From the NCBI RefSeq assembly GCF_042652645.1, contig NZ_JBHSGU010000002.1, positions 806,001 to 870,000 on the forward strand: a stretch of 64,000 nt of DNA. Reading direction: 5' to 3'. Positions 42,957-52,395 of this stretch are shown here, in pieces. This DNA is from Glaciecola siphonariae (GTDB lineage Bacteria > Pseudomonadota > Gammaproteobacteria > Enterobacterales > Alteromonadaceae). Position numbers and translations under genes: made by a program. Below the pieces are notes generated by a model. The model saw only the letters and a program-made list of their open reading frames with translations, had not been told where the DNA came from and ran no database searches. How positions within the stretch are numbered: the stretch's first letter is position 1; each line of letters begins with the position of its first letter.

Positions 42957-43340
42957 ATGACCATCATGTACGGCATCGCAAACTGCGACACAGTAAAAAA
43001 AGCAAAAACTTGGCTCAGCAGCAATAACATAAACTACAGTTTTCACGATTACAAAAAAGCCGGTGTTGAAATCGATTTTATAGCATCGATGATAAACGCT
43101 CATGGTGTCCAGACCGTGGTAAACAAACGCGGTACTACTTATCGCAAGCTTAGCGATGATCAAAAAGCGGTGCTCGAGGCGGCGAATGAAAACGAGGCAT
43201 CGAAAACCGCGGCGCTTGCTTTAATACAAGAAAACACATCAATGATTAAGCGCCCCATCCTCGTGCACCAAGGTGATTCTTACATCGGGTTTACACCCGA
43301 CTTGTACTCATCAATTTTTAAAACAAAAGCGGGCGTTTGA
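42957..43340 (+). CDS. ArsC/Spx-family protein (YffB-like)
   Basis: About 127 aa with a thioredoxin-like ArsC fold. YGIANCDTVKKAKTWL carries the single N-terminal Cys in the NC(D/N)T context of YffB rather than the CxxC of Spx. The C-terminal part has IKRPILVHQGDSYIGF, the family hallmark (normally KRPIL....VGF). Members reduce or bind glutathione-linked substrates; the true role of YffB is unclear, and arsenate reduction is not implied. ATG 42957 follows GGGT; an in-frame ATG at 42945 lacks a ribosome binding site. Confidence 0.88.
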   Translation: MTIMYGIANCDTVKKAKTWLSSNNINYSFHDYKKAGVEIDFIASMINAHGVQTVVNKRGTTYRKLSDDQKAVLEAANENEASKTAALALIQENTSMIKRPILVHQGDSYIGFTPDLYSSIFKTKAGV

Positions 43341-43430
43341 CCATAAAGTAAAAACAACATTTGCTCTCAGAGCTGGCCTTTAGATTAAGGCATTACCATA
43401 AGCCCTCAAGATAAGCGGAGTACAGTTCAT

Positions 43431-44111
43431 ATGATCAACAAGCAACAGATTATGGGCTTTGACAGCGGGCATGTCTGCCCCGTAGACGCTCAGCATGTGT
43501 TAATGCCTGAGGTGCGAGAAGCCTTTTTAGCTATGCAGAGCGACGCGCATGAGCAAGGACTCGATTTGCAAATTTGCAGCAGCTTTAGAAGTTTTGAAAA
43601 ACAGCTTTCTATTTGGAACCGCAAGTGGCTGGGAGAGCTTCCGCTGTTTAGTCTTGATGGTGACTTGCTTGAGCTAGACACACTCAGCGATATAGACAAA
43701 ATCCATGCGATTATGCTGTGGTCGGCATTACCCGGTGCTAGTCGGCACCACTGGGGTACGGATTTTGATTTTTACGATAAAACTCGCGTAGAAGCGAGCG
43801 GCCATCCTTTTAAATTAGTCACCGATGAATACGAAACCGACGGTCCTTGCGCCGCCCTTGCTACTTGGGTTCATGCTAATGCTGCACGTTTTGGGTTTTA
43901 TTTACCCTATGCTAACTATGTGGGAGGCGTAGCTCGCGAGCCTTGGCATTTAAGCTATAAAAAAACTGCTGAGCATATTCAGCAACACTTTGATTTGAGT
44001 TTACTAACAACCTTACTGACTGAGAGCAATATACAGGGCAAAGATGCTGTGCTGGCTATCTTGCCGGAGCTTGTAGAGCGCTATACTTACAATCGAGGTT
44101 GCGCCTTATGA
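43431..44111 (+). CDS. M15-family D-alanyl-D-alanine carboxypeptidase-like protein
   Basis: 226-aa zinc peptidase-type protein of the VanY/LdcB-like group. The zinc motif is SRHHWGTDFDF (SxHxxGxxxD) near residues 102-112, and the second is EPWHLSY near 166. CSSFRSFEKQ fits the substrate-binding part. No signal peptide is visible, so a periplasmic location is not supported by the sequence; many group members are annotated this way. Its last four bases overlap the start of a tiny membrane-protein gene. Confidence 0.88.
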   Translation: MINKQQIMGFDSGHVCPVDAQHVLMPEVREAFLAMQSDAHEQGLDLQICSSFRSFEKQLSIWNRKWLGELPLFSLDGDLLELDTLSDIDKIHAIMLWSALPGASRHHWGTDFDFYDKTRVEASGHPFKLVTDEYETDGPCAALATWVHANAARFGFYLPYANYVGGVAREPWHLSYKKTAEHIQQHFDLSLLTTLLTESNIQGKDAVLAILPELVERYTYNRGCAL

Positions 44112-44269
44112 GCACGTTTTGGGTAGTTGTCATTATTGTATTTGTGCTAGGCATTATCTTAGGTAATATCATGCTACTGAGATATAGCAGTAAGTTTAAG
44201 ATCCCTAAGGACTTTAAAAAGCGCCCAGATTCGGACTACGACAAAGATGACGATGCAGACAAGTGGTAA
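44108..44269 (+). CDS. Small membrane protein, DUF2897 type
   Basis: 53 aa. Residues 4-24 form a single hydrophobic helix (WVVVIIVFVLGIILGNIMLL), followed by SSKFKIPKDFKKRP and an acidic tail DYDKDDDADKW. The FKIPK segment is what I recall as typical for DUF2897. The ATG overlaps the M15 gene stop in an ATGA arrangement, which supports a real, translationally coupled gene despite its size. Function is unknown. Confidence 0.85.
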   Translation: MSTFWVVVIIVFVLGIILGNIMLLRYSSKFKIPKDFKKRPDSDYDKDDDADKW

Positions 44270-44341
44270 TGCACACTGCATCACCACTATTTTGACCGCT
44301 GTATTAAAACCTTTGAGTTAGATCGGGCGCGAATGCTAACG

Positions 44342-44662
44342 TTATGCCAATTTGACCGCTGTGCCGCTGATGCTAACCATCAACATACTGCCATTTTGCC
44401 CAACCACTTCATAATCTAAATCAACGCCAATGACGGCATCTGCACCAAGCATATGTGCCTCTCGTTCAATTTCTTGAAAGGCAATCTGTCGAGCCTTGGT
44501 GAGTTCAGCCTCATATGCGCCTGAGCGGCCGCCTACAATGTCGCGGATAGAAGCGAATAAGTCTTTAAACACGTTTGCACCCATAATCGCCTCGCCGATA
44601 ACGACGCCGCAATATTGGGTGACTGATTTGCCTTCAATTGAATTAGTGGTGGTAATAATCAT
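44342..44662 (-). CDS. YbjQ family protein
   Basis: 106 aa, begins MIITTTNSIEGKSVTQYCGVVIGEAIMGAN and contains ARQIAFQEIEREAHMLGADAVIGVDLDYEVVG, both diagnostic of the YbjQ (heavy-metal-binding-like, UPF0145) family, which forms pentamers in solved structures. Metal binding has been suggested only by domain name. It converges on the DUF2897 gene. Confidence 0.92.
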   Translation of the reverse strand: MIITTTNSIEGKSVTQYCGVVIGEAIMGANVFKDLFASIRDIVGGRSGAYEAELTKARQIAFQEIEREAHMLGADAVIGVDLDYEVVGQNGSMLMVSISGTAVKLA

Positions 44663-44697
44663 GTTTTTATCCTCGCTGTGGTATGAGCAATCTTGTA

Positions 44698-45120
44698 TTA
44701 AATGCTGCCTTTATTTGCCTTAAGGCAAGTATGCATGGACTCAATGCGTTCCGAGAGTTGCCCTTGTTCATAAGGCTTTGCTTCAAATAGTCCCCACACT
44801 GGCTTGGGCCATGCAAGGTCTGTTTTAAAGCGAGCAATATGATGCACATGTAATTGCGACACCATATTACCGATACTGGCAACGTTTAGCTTATCGGGCG
44901 CAAAACAGTTTATAATGGCTCCCGACAGCAATCGACTTTCAATTGTAAGCAATTGTTGCTCATCAAGCGTCAAGTCATGCAGTTCAACCAAACCATTACG
45001 CTGGGGCACTAATAAAAACCAAGGATAATTAGCGTCGTTTATTATTCTGACCTCGCATAAATCGAGGCGCGCAAGGTGCATACTGTCTGCGATTAGCTGT
45101 GGATGCAGCTTAAAATCCAT
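44698..45120 (-). CDS. HIT-like domain protein with an incomplete His triad
   Basis: About 140 aa. FLLVPQRNGLVELHDL and IGNMVSQLHVHHIARF, followed by AWPKPVWG, are typical of the small proteobacterial HIT proteins. The canonical HxHxH is here HVHHI, so the third His is not in place; hydrolase activity may be reduced or different. ATG 45120 begins one base after the astE stop codon (TGA-G-ATG), which favours it over a GTG at 45132. It is co-transcribed with astE. Confidence 0.85.
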   Translation of the reverse strand: MDFKLHPQLIADSMHLARLDLCEVRIINDANYPWFLLVPQRNGLVELHDLTLDEQQLLTIESRLLSGAIINCFAPDKLNVASIGNMVSQLHVHHIARFKTDLAWPKPVWGLFEAKPYEQGQLSERIESMHTCLKANKGSI

Positions 45121-45121
45121 C

Positions 45122-46120
45122 TCAGAGCTCACACGGCACCACCGTCAATAAAGCCCGCTGACCAATGGCAACGTTTTCATTTGGAAACACAATGGCTTCC
45201 CCATCTTGCTGAGCGTAGTATTTGGCACCACTCTCACTAGCAAGCAAAGTACCCGCACAATAATCAGTAAAATTCGCCGTATCCTCCGAAAAATGCAGTT
45301 TAAAATCGGCATGATGCTTATTAATCACCTGATTTACTTTGTAAATTTCTAGAGGGCAATCTTCGTAAGCGCTTAAGGTAAGTTCTCTATCGGCAATCAA
45401 ATGTCGCAGCATTTTGTCTGCTTGGACAAAGTCATTCATATTATTCTGGCCGAAAGCTTTTACCTTACCAAGCTCTACAGTAAATGCATGTGCATCATGA
45501 TAGCGAGAGCTATAGTAGCTGAAGGTGGTCGTAGCAGACTGAGACAACAAAATCGTATTCACGCCGCAATCTGACATAAATTGCAGCTCAGTTTTACTGT
45601 GGGCTTTACCGTGTAGATGCGGATACACGGCAAATTTTTCATTTTTTGAGGCACGGATGGCAGTGTGCAAATCATAGTGATATCGCTCGCCGGTGGCATC
45701 TTTGAAAAAAGCGCTGACCTGTTGCATCAACGCTTTTGCTCGTGGTACCTCTAACGAGTCACCCTCAATATTTGGGGCAAACAAGCGATTTAAGTTTTCT
45801 TCAATAAATCTCGTCTGCTGTTTTATCGCCGGTAGGTTTCCGAATATAAACATAAGCGCATGTGAAATTTTTAGCTTACCGCTAGCGATATCCGCAATGA
45901 GTTGGTTGCATATTTCCATGGGCGCAGTTTCATTTCCATGAATGCCGCTTGAAAGCACAATATGTTTTTGCTGCGGTAGATTGCCGGTGGGCCTAAAAAT
46001 TAACACGCCCTCGAGCGGCGATTCAACATACACATCTGCATTAAGCTGGGCTGAGAATGATTGCCACTTTATGGATTCGTCGACACTATGAGATAAAAAA
46101 TTTTGCAGGGTGAGGAGCAC
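45122..46120 (-). CDS. astE: Succinylglutamate desuccinylase
   Basis: 332-aa zinc enzyme of the AstE/AspA (M14-like) family. It makes the last step of the arginine succinyltransferase pathway, succinylglutamate to glutamate plus succinate. The zinc motif is GIHGNETAPME near residue 62, with the third ligand in the YDLHTAIR segment; NLNRLFAPN resembles the NRMF of E. coli AstE. The start is GTG at 46120 after AAGG. No other ast genes are in the window. It would handle arginine from cyanophycin breakdown, if the rest of the pathway exists elsewhere. Confidence 0.88.
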   Translation of the reverse strand: MLLTLQNFLSHSVDESIKWQSFSAQLNADVYVESPLEGVLIFRPTGNLPQQKHIVLSSGIHGNETAPMEICNQLIADIASGKLKISHALMFIFGNLPAIKQQTRFIEENLNRLFAPNIEGDSLEVPRAKALMQQVSAFFKDATGERYHYDLHTAIRASKNEKFAVYPHLHGKAHSKTELQFMSDCGVNTILLSQSATTTFSYYSSRYHDAHAFTVELGKVKAFGQNNMNDFVQADKMLRHLIADRELTLSAYEDCPLEIYKVNQVINKHHADFKLHFSEDTANFTDYCAGTLLASESGAKYYAQQDGEAIVFPNENVAIGQRALLTVVPCEL

Positions 46121-46164
46121 TCGATTTGCCTTATAGGATGAAACCGAGGAGATTTTATCAATAC

Positions 46165-47481
46165 CTAGCCGTGATTTCGAGTATTACCATCAAGCAGGTG
46201 CGAAAAATCATTCAGACCAATAAGACTAATAAATTGCGTGATCGGCACAGCTTGAGAGAACAAAAAGCCCTGCCCCTTGGTGATACCCATATCCTTCAAC
46301 AGGGCTAACTGCTCGAGGTTTTCTATACCTTCAGCATAGGTCTCGCATCCTTTGGCGTCACAAATTATTTTAGTTGCTTTTACTATCGCGCTATTGACTG
46401 GTGATTCGCTGAGCTCTAGCACAAAGGCCTTATCAATTTTGATGGCAGATAGTTCTAAATCGCGAATAAAGCTCAGATTTGAGTAGCCTTTACCAAAATC
46501 GTCCATTGATATTGCGATCCCCAGCTTTTTCAATTCGTCTAGCTGGCGTTTAACTAACAATGAATTAGTTAACGCGACATCTTCGGTTAGCTCTATTTCA
46601 ATCAATTCAGGCGTAATGTCGTATTTTTGAATAAGTTTGCGTATTTTCGGCAATAAACGCGGGTCATAAAGCTGAGTTGGCGATATATTCACAGAAATTG
46701 GGATTCGATAGCCCTGTGCACACAGCACTGCGATTGAGCTAAAGGCACTTTCGAGTGTCCAATAACCTAACTCGTTCATCATGTTGTATGACTCAGCGGC
46801 CTTTAAAAGCGTCCCCGGAAAAACCACTCCATCGAGCGGATGATTCCAGCGCAACAGACACTCTGCCCCAATTATCTCAAAGGTGTTTAAATCTACTTTT
46901 GGCTGAAAGTACAGTTCAAGCTCTTGATTGTGTAGGGCGCGCGTTAAATCGGCTTTGAGCGCAAGGCCTTTGCCTGTTACCTCTTGATTTTCATCAGTCA
47001 GCAGAGCAAAGTTTACGTGCCGATTAGATTTTGCTTTTTTAAGCGCACTTTCAGCAAGTGAAATAACCGTATTAGAATCGGTATCTTTGCTTTTACGAAT
47101 CGCCACACCGACGTTAAAATCAGCGATAAAAGCGGTTTCGTTAACCATTAAAGGCGTTTTAAAATGCGATATCAAATGCGCGTTCTTATCGCGCATAGCA
47201 AGCGGCGTACTTGCGTCGGTAAACACAACGCCAAAAATATCACCGCTCAAGCGCCCAATGGCAGCCGCGTCTTTGAATAATCGACAAATATGATTGGCAA
47301 TTTGCAGCAGCACCAGGTCGCCTGATTTGTGATCAAAAGCTGCAGATACATCAGAAAAGCGCATCACGTCCATTAGCATTAAACTATAACGGTCATGGGT
47401 GCGCGCAATTTCTTCCACAATCTCAATAAAGTGATAACGATTGGGAATGTTGTTGATGTGCTGATGCTGCTCTAAGGTCAT
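46165..47481 (-). CDS. GGDEF-EAL protein with degenerate GGDEF, probable c-di-GMP phosphodiesterase
   Basis: 438 aa with no sensor or membrane domain: the GGDEF domain starts at residue ~8. Its active site reads SGDIF (79-83), so cyclase activity is very unlikely. The EAL domain (~175-425) keeps its key residues: Glu207 in AECLLR, Asn265 in SVNIS, Glu297 in IELTE, Asp327-Asp328 in MDDFGKGYS, Lys348 and Glu384 in YAEGIE. It should degrade c-di-GMP. It is a single gene upstream of astE on the minus strand with a 44-base gap, so weak co-transcription is possible. The short N-terminus may mean a lost sensor or a naturally minimal protein. Confidence 0.9.
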   Translation of the reverse strand: MTLEQHQHINNIPNRYHFIEIVEEIARTHDRYSLMLMDVMRFSDVSAAFDHKSGDLVLLQIANHICRLFKDAAAIGRLSGDIFGVVFTDASTPLAMRDKNAHLISHFKTPLMVNETAFIADFNVGVAIRKSKDTDSNTVISLAESALKKAKSNRHVNFALLTDENQEVTGKGLALKADLTRALHNQELELYFQPKVDLNTFEIIGAECLLRWNHPLDGVVFPGTLLKAAESYNMMNELGYWTLESAFSSIAVLCAQGYRIPISVNISPTQLYDPRLLPKIRKLIQKYDITPELIEIELTEDVALTNSLLVKRQLDELKKLGIAISMDDFGKGYSNLSFIRDLELSAIKIDKAFVLELSESPVNSAIVKATKIICDAKGCETYAEGIENLEQLALLKDMGITKGQGFLFSQAVPITQFISLIGLNDFSHLLDGNTRNHG

Positions 47482-47613
47482 AAAAGTATGTGTGTTCCCA
47501 AATTGAAGGCGATGAGGTTTGCATGGCTACGCAATAACCACACCGATAAATAATGTATCGTTTACTTCTGAAATTTCTTTACCAAAATACCAATAAAAAC
47601 GCCCCTTTCAGAC

Positions 47614-47641
47614 AAAAAAGCCAGCTAGATGCTGGCTTTTT
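47614..47641 (-). terminator. Intrinsic terminator after glgP
   Basis: On the minus strand AAAAAGCCAGC / GCTGGCTTTTTT forms a stem with an ATCTA loop and a T-run. It is about 40 bases after the glgP stop, and is symmetrical enough to act on both strands. Confidence 0.9.
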
Positions 47642-47682
47642 ATACAATTTAAGAAATTGTGGAATTAATCACTCATAAAATG

Positions 47683-50232
47683 CTATTCAATCCCGCATTT
47701 TTCTAGCTTCCAAATCTTACTGACATAATCTTCAATAGACCGGTCTGACGTGAACTTACCCATTTTTGCGGTATTTAAGATTGCCATCTTGGCCCAGCGC
47801 GTCTTATCTTTATAAGCCTCATCTAGCCTGATGTTTGCCTCGCTGTAAGACTCAAAATCGGCAAGCACTAAATATGGGTCTCCTCCATCTAGCATACTTT
47901 GTTTAAGTGGCGATAATTCACCTGGCTGACCTGGCGTAAAATAATCGCTATCTAACCAATCGAGCACTGCCTTAATCTCTTTATTGTTATAGTAATAATC
48001 GTAAGGGTTGTAGCCTCTTGCCGTTAGCGCTTCAACCTGTTCGACGGTATTACCGAAAATAAAGATATTGTCGTCGCCTACTTCTTCCGCTATTTCAATA
48101 TTTGCGCCGTCAAGCGTGCCAATAGTCAGCGCGCCGTTTAGAGCCAGCTTCATGTTTCCAGTACCAGATGCCTCTTTCCCAGCTGTAGAGATTTGCTGCG
48201 ATACATCGGCAGCCGGTATCATTTTTTCAGCTAATGACACGCGGTAATTAGGCAAAAATACCACTTTAATCTTTTGATTAACGCGTACATCAGCATTAAT
48301 TTTATCAGCGACTTTGTTTATCGCGTAAATAATGGTTTTTGCTAGTGCGTAACCCGGTGCGGCCTTCGCGCCAAAAATAAACACGCGAGGATGCATCTCA
48401 TAATCTGGGTTTTCAAGTAAACGACGGTAGAGCGCTAAAATATGCAAAAGATTAAGATGCTGGCGCTTATATTCATGCAAACGCTTTATTTGAATATCGA
48501 AAATCGCTTTGGTGTCTACCGATATTCCGGTGAGCTGCTTAATCTCCTTTGCTAAAGCGTCTTTGTTTTTTTGCTTCACGCGCATGAAGGCATTTTGAAA
48601 CGTTTTGTTGTCGGCTAAGGTTGACAAATCATCCAGCTTGCTCAGGTGCAGCGGCCAGTCGTTCCCTATTTTTTTAGAAATCAGGTCAGATAAAAGCGGG
48701 TTACAGGCCTTAAGCCATCTGCGCGGCGTAATGCCGTTGGTCACATTGGTAAGCTTACCCGGATAAAGCGCATCAAACTCAGGGAATAGATTTTGTTTCA
48801 CTAAGCGTGAATGAATCTCAGCCACGCCATTTACAGCGAAGGCACCAATAACGCTCAAATTGCCCATACGCACCATTTTTTCGTTACTTTCTTCAATGAT
48901 GGAGAGCTTTGCCTTCATAAGATTATCACCTGGCCACTTTTTCTCTACCTCAGACAAAAAGCGATGGTTGATTTCGTATATGATCTCCAAATGTCGCGGC
49001 AAGACTTTTTCAATCATGCGAGCAGGCCATTTTTCCAATGCCTCTGGAAGCAAAGTGTGATTAGTGTATGCAAAGGTGTTTTGACAAATTTCCCACGCAC
49101 TGTCCCAATCTAATTCTGCGCGGTCAACTAAAATACGCATCAATTCAGGGATTGCAATGGCAGGGTGCGTATCGTTAAGCTGAATCACTACTTGGTCGGT
49201 AAAGCGTGACCAATCGTCGCCATGAGCTCTTTTGTATCTGCGAATAATGTCTTTCAGCGAGCATGCACTAAAGAAATACTGCTGTATGAGCCTGAGTTCT
49301 TTACCCGCCTCGGTTTCATCGTTTGGATAGAGCACTTTAGATATGGTTTCTGCTTCAACGTTTTCTCGCTCAGCATCAACATATCCGCCGGCATTAAACA
49401 CATCCCAATTGAAGTAACCTGAAGCCTGACTTTCCCATAAACGCAGTACGTTTACCGTTTTACCGCCGTAGCCAACAACAGGAATGTCCCAAGGCAAGCC
49501 TTTCACAATAGCCCCTGGATGCCATTCTTTTTGTATCTGTCCTTTTTTACCGTATTTAGTTTCCACATATCCGTATAAGGAAATCTCTTGAATAGATTCA
49601 GGTCTACAAATCTCCCACGGATTACCATAGTCGCGCCAGTTATCCGGGCGTTCAATTTGCGCGCCGTTTTTGATTTCCTGTCTGAATAAGCCATATTCGT
49701 AGTGAATACCGTAGCCTATTGCCGGATAGTCCATGGTTGCCAATGAATCGATATAACATGCCGCCAAACGCCCTAATCCGCCGTTACCAAGGGCCATATC
49801 CGGTTCTTCTTCCAATACGTCAGTCAAATCTACGCCGAGTTCTTGCAGTGCGGCTTGCGCGGTTTCAAATAAGCCAAAATTATGCATGTTGTTTGACAAC
49901 AAACGGCCCATCAAAAACTCTGCAGAAAAATAATGAACGGCGCGCGTATCATTTAAATAATGACTTTTTTGCGTCTTCCTTAAACGATTAAGCACCAGCT
50001 CCTGAATGGCTGCACTTGCCGCTTTAAACCACGCATGATTGTTGGCTTTGTTTTCGTCAGTGCCAAGCGTGCTGTGCAGATGACGCACTACCGCCTCTTT
50101 AAATGCTTTTTTAGATAAGTCTAACTCGGGTATGGTGCTCACAGGGTTATTCGCCGATTGTTGGCTTGATGAGGCACTTTTTGTTTGGGTACGCTTTTTA
50201 CTGGGCGCACTTGCTTTTTTTGCTACTGTCAT
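47683..50232 (-). CDS. glgP: Glycogen/maltodextrin phosphorylase
   Basis: 849 aa from ATG 50232. It releases glucose-1-phosphate from alpha-1,4-glucans with PLP as cofactor. The N-terminal Ala/Ser/Lys-rich stretch (MTVAKKASAPSKKRTQTK) is an unusual low-complexity extension of about 35 residues. The core has HYFSAEFLMGRLL, GNGGLGRLAACYIDSLAT and the PLP Lys in EASGTGNMKLALNGALTIGT near 606. A longer frame from a TTG exists, but ATG has GAGAA just upstream. The neighbouring pgm gene supplies the next enzyme. No glgA/B/C/X is present in this window. Confidence 0.95.
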   Translation of the reverse strand: MTVAKKASAPSKKRTQTKSASSSQQSANNPVSTIPELDLSKKAFKEAVVRHLHSTLGTDENKANNHAWFKAASAAIQELVLNRLRKTQKSHYLNDTRAVHYFSAEFLMGRLLSNNMHNFGLFETAQAALQELGVDLTDVLEEEPDMALGNGGLGRLAACYIDSLATMDYPAIGYGIHYEYGLFRQEIKNGAQIERPDNWRDYGNPWEICRPESIQEISLYGYVETKYGKKGQIQKEWHPGAIVKGLPWDIPVVGYGGKTVNVLRLWESQASGYFNWDVFNAGGYVDAERENVEAETISKVLYPNDETEAGKELRLIQQYFFSACSLKDIIRRYKRAHGDDWSRFTDQVVIQLNDTHPAIAIPELMRILVDRAELDWDSAWEICQNTFAYTNHTLLPEALEKWPARMIEKVLPRHLEIIYEINHRFLSEVEKKWPGDNLMKAKLSIIEESNEKMVRMGNLSVIGAFAVNGVAEIHSRLVKQNLFPEFDALYPGKLTNVTNGITPRRWLKACNPLLSDLISKKIGNDWPLHLSKLDDLSTLADNKTFQNAFMRVKQKNKDALAKEIKQLTGISVDTKAIFDIQIKRLHEYKRQHLNLLHILALYRRLLENPDYEMHPRVFIFGAKAAPGYALAKTIIYAINKVADKINADVRVNQKIKVVFLPNYRVSLAEKMIPAADVSQQISTAGKEASGTGNMKLALNGALTIGTLDGANIEIAEEVGDDNIFIFGNTVEQVEALTARGYNPYDYYYNNKEIKAVLDWLDSDYFTPGQPGELSPLKQSMLDGGDPYLVLADFESYSEANIRLDEAYKDKTRWAKMAILNTAKMGKFTSDRSIEDYVSKIWKLEKCGIE

Positions 50233-50477
50233 AAAGATTCTCGATACTTGAAAAGTGTTTACGTTGTGTCTCAAGCGAGATTGCGCTTGAGCATATTCAA
50301 ATTAGTGAAATTTTATTACAACAACAGTATCAAAAGTACGAGAAATCTCCTAATAAATACGTATGCATGTTAAATTTTAGTTAACAAAAGCAAATTATTG
50401 ACAGATTCCCTTTAAAATTCGTTTTTAATTTACATTTTTGCAACATAAATATTCATATGAATTTACATTTAGGCATT

Positions 50478-52115
50478 TTAAAGCACGCTAGCTACGAGTG
50501 CTTCCGCATCTTTTATAATTTCTTGTAAGTGACTTTCACCCGTAAAGCTTTCAGCATATATTTTATATACATTTTCAGTACCCGATGGACGCGCAGCAAA
50601 CCAACCATTCTCGGTACTGACTTTTACACCGCCTATTGCAGCACCATTGCCCGGTGCGTGTGTTTGAATTTGCGTGATGCGTTCGCCCGCCATGGTATCT
50701 GCTTTTATATCGTCAGCACTCAAATTCGACAGGCTTTGTTTTTGCTCGAGCGTGGCGGCAACATCTATTCTTGTATACTTAGGCGCGCCGTACGCCTGAG
50801 TAAGGGCTTGATAATGCTCACCTGGGTCTTTGCCAGTGGTGGCGGTTATCTCGGCTGCGAGCAGGCTCATAATAAATCCGTCTTTGTCGGTTGCCCAAGT
50901 ATCACCATTTTGCTGTAAAAAGATGCCTCCGGCTGATTCTTCTCCAGCAAAGGCAATGTCTCCATCACACAAGCCCTGAACGAACCACTTAAAGCCTACT
51001 GGCATTTCAAGTAAATTGCGTCCGAGCTTGTTAGCGACGCGGTCAATCATACTGCTCGACACCAGTGTTTTTCCGATCGCACGAGATGCATCCCATTGAG
51101 GACGATTTTGATACAAATAGTCAATGGCCACTGCCAAATAATGATTTGGGTTCATCAGCCCTGCCGATGGACATACGATTCCATGGCGATCAAAGTCTGG
51201 ATCGTTTCCAAATGCTATATCAAACTTGTCTTTGAGTTGAATAAGGCCCGACATCGCAAATGCTGACGAACAGTCCATGCGTATCTTTCCATCTCGGTCA
51301 CAGTGCATAAATGCGAACCGTTGGTCCACCTGTGAATTAACAACACTGATGTCTAGATTATACCGGTGAGCAATTTTGTCCCAGTAGCCAATGCCAGAAC
51401 CACCAAGGGGGTCAGTTCCGAGCCTTAGCTTAGCGTCAGAAATAGCCTGCATATTGATAACGTCTGATAAACTTTCAATATAATCGTTGGCAAAGTCTAC
51501 TTGACTCAAATTATCGTGCGCCATCGCTTTAGACAGATTCATTCGTTTTACATCGACCGAGCCCTTCGCGATAATTGCATTTGCTCGCGTTTGAATTTGT
51601 CCGGTGGCGGCACCATCGGCCGGGCCGCCATGAGTTTGATTGTATTTAAAGCCACCATCTGTAGGCGGATTGTGTGAGGGCGTAATAACAACGCCGTCAG
51701 CCAGATGCGAAGTACGCCCTCTGTTGTAGCTCACAATGCGCTGAGAAATGACGGGAGTGGGGGTAAATTCATTATTTTGCTGAATCACTACCTGCACATC
51801 GTTGGCCACAAGCACCTCTATGGCTGTAATTAATGCAGGCTCAGACAAAGCATGCGTATCTTTGCCAATAAAAAGTGGGCCGTCGATACCCTGGGTTTTT
51901 CTGTATTCTGCTAAAGCCTGACAAATAGCCGCTATGTGGGCGTCATTAAATGAGCACAACGCAGAACAGCCTCTATGTCCTGACGTGCCAAAACTAACCG
52001 CTTGCTCAGCCACCGCCACATCGGGACGATATGAATAGTAATCGGCCGTAAGCCGTGCCACGTTGATAAGCTGTGACTGCTGTGGTGTTTTTCCTGCTTG
52101 CGGGTGAATTGCCAT
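50478..52115 (-). CDS. pgm: Phosphoglucomutase (alpha-D-glucose phosphate specific)
   Basis: 545 aa (E. coli Pgm 546). It interconverts glucose-1-P and glucose-6-P. The start ATG at 52115 gives MAIHPQAGKTPQQSQLINVA, matching E. coli, with AAGGA six bases upstream; an upstream ATG at 52160 is not needed. The active-site Ser loop is TPSHNPPTDGG near 146, the metal loop DPDFDRHG near 305, and the phosphate-binding loop RPSGTEN near the C-terminus. It lies upstream of glgP in the same direction, with a 245-base gap, so it may share regulation without being one transcript. Confidence 0.96.
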   Translation of the reverse strand: MAIHPQAGKTPQQSQLINVARLTADYYSYRPDVAVAEQAVSFGTSGHRGCSALCSFNDAHIAAICQALAEYRKTQGIDGPLFIGKDTHALSEPALITAIEVLVANDVQVVIQQNNEFTPTPVISQRIVSYNRGRTSHLADGVVITPSHNPPTDGGFKYNQTHGGPADGAATGQIQTRANAIIAKGSVDVKRMNLSKAMAHDNLSQVDFANDYIESLSDVINMQAISDAKLRLGTDPLGGSGIGYWDKIAHRYNLDISVVNSQVDQRFAFMHCDRDGKIRMDCSSAFAMSGLIQLKDKFDIAFGNDPDFDRHGIVCPSAGLMNPNHYLAVAIDYLYQNRPQWDASRAIGKTLVSSSMIDRVANKLGRNLLEMPVGFKWFVQGLCDGDIAFAGEESAGGIFLQQNGDTWATDKDGFIMSLLAAEITATTGKDPGEHYQALTQAYGAPKYTRIDVAATLEQKQSLSNLSADDIKADTMAGERITQIQTHAPGNGAAIGGVKVSTENGWFAARPSGTENVYKIYAESFTGESHLQEIIKDAEALVASVL

Positions 52116-52395
52116 GCGTAATCCTTTCTTATGTAAATGCTGATTTAATGCGTGTAGCATGTGATAGTTATCAGCGCGCTATGCGTATGATATGGCTAAC
52201 AAATGCTGCGTATCTATCCCGAATTTGTAAATAATACACAAATATGATGCGAGGCGGCATAAATATGCGCTTTTAATATTTGCCAATCACTGTTCAAAAT
52301 ATGATTATGAGCATAACAAACGCATACATTAGTATCTAATACGATAAGCGATTAGGTCGATACATCCTTTATGATTTAACGCGATAAAAACAAAG

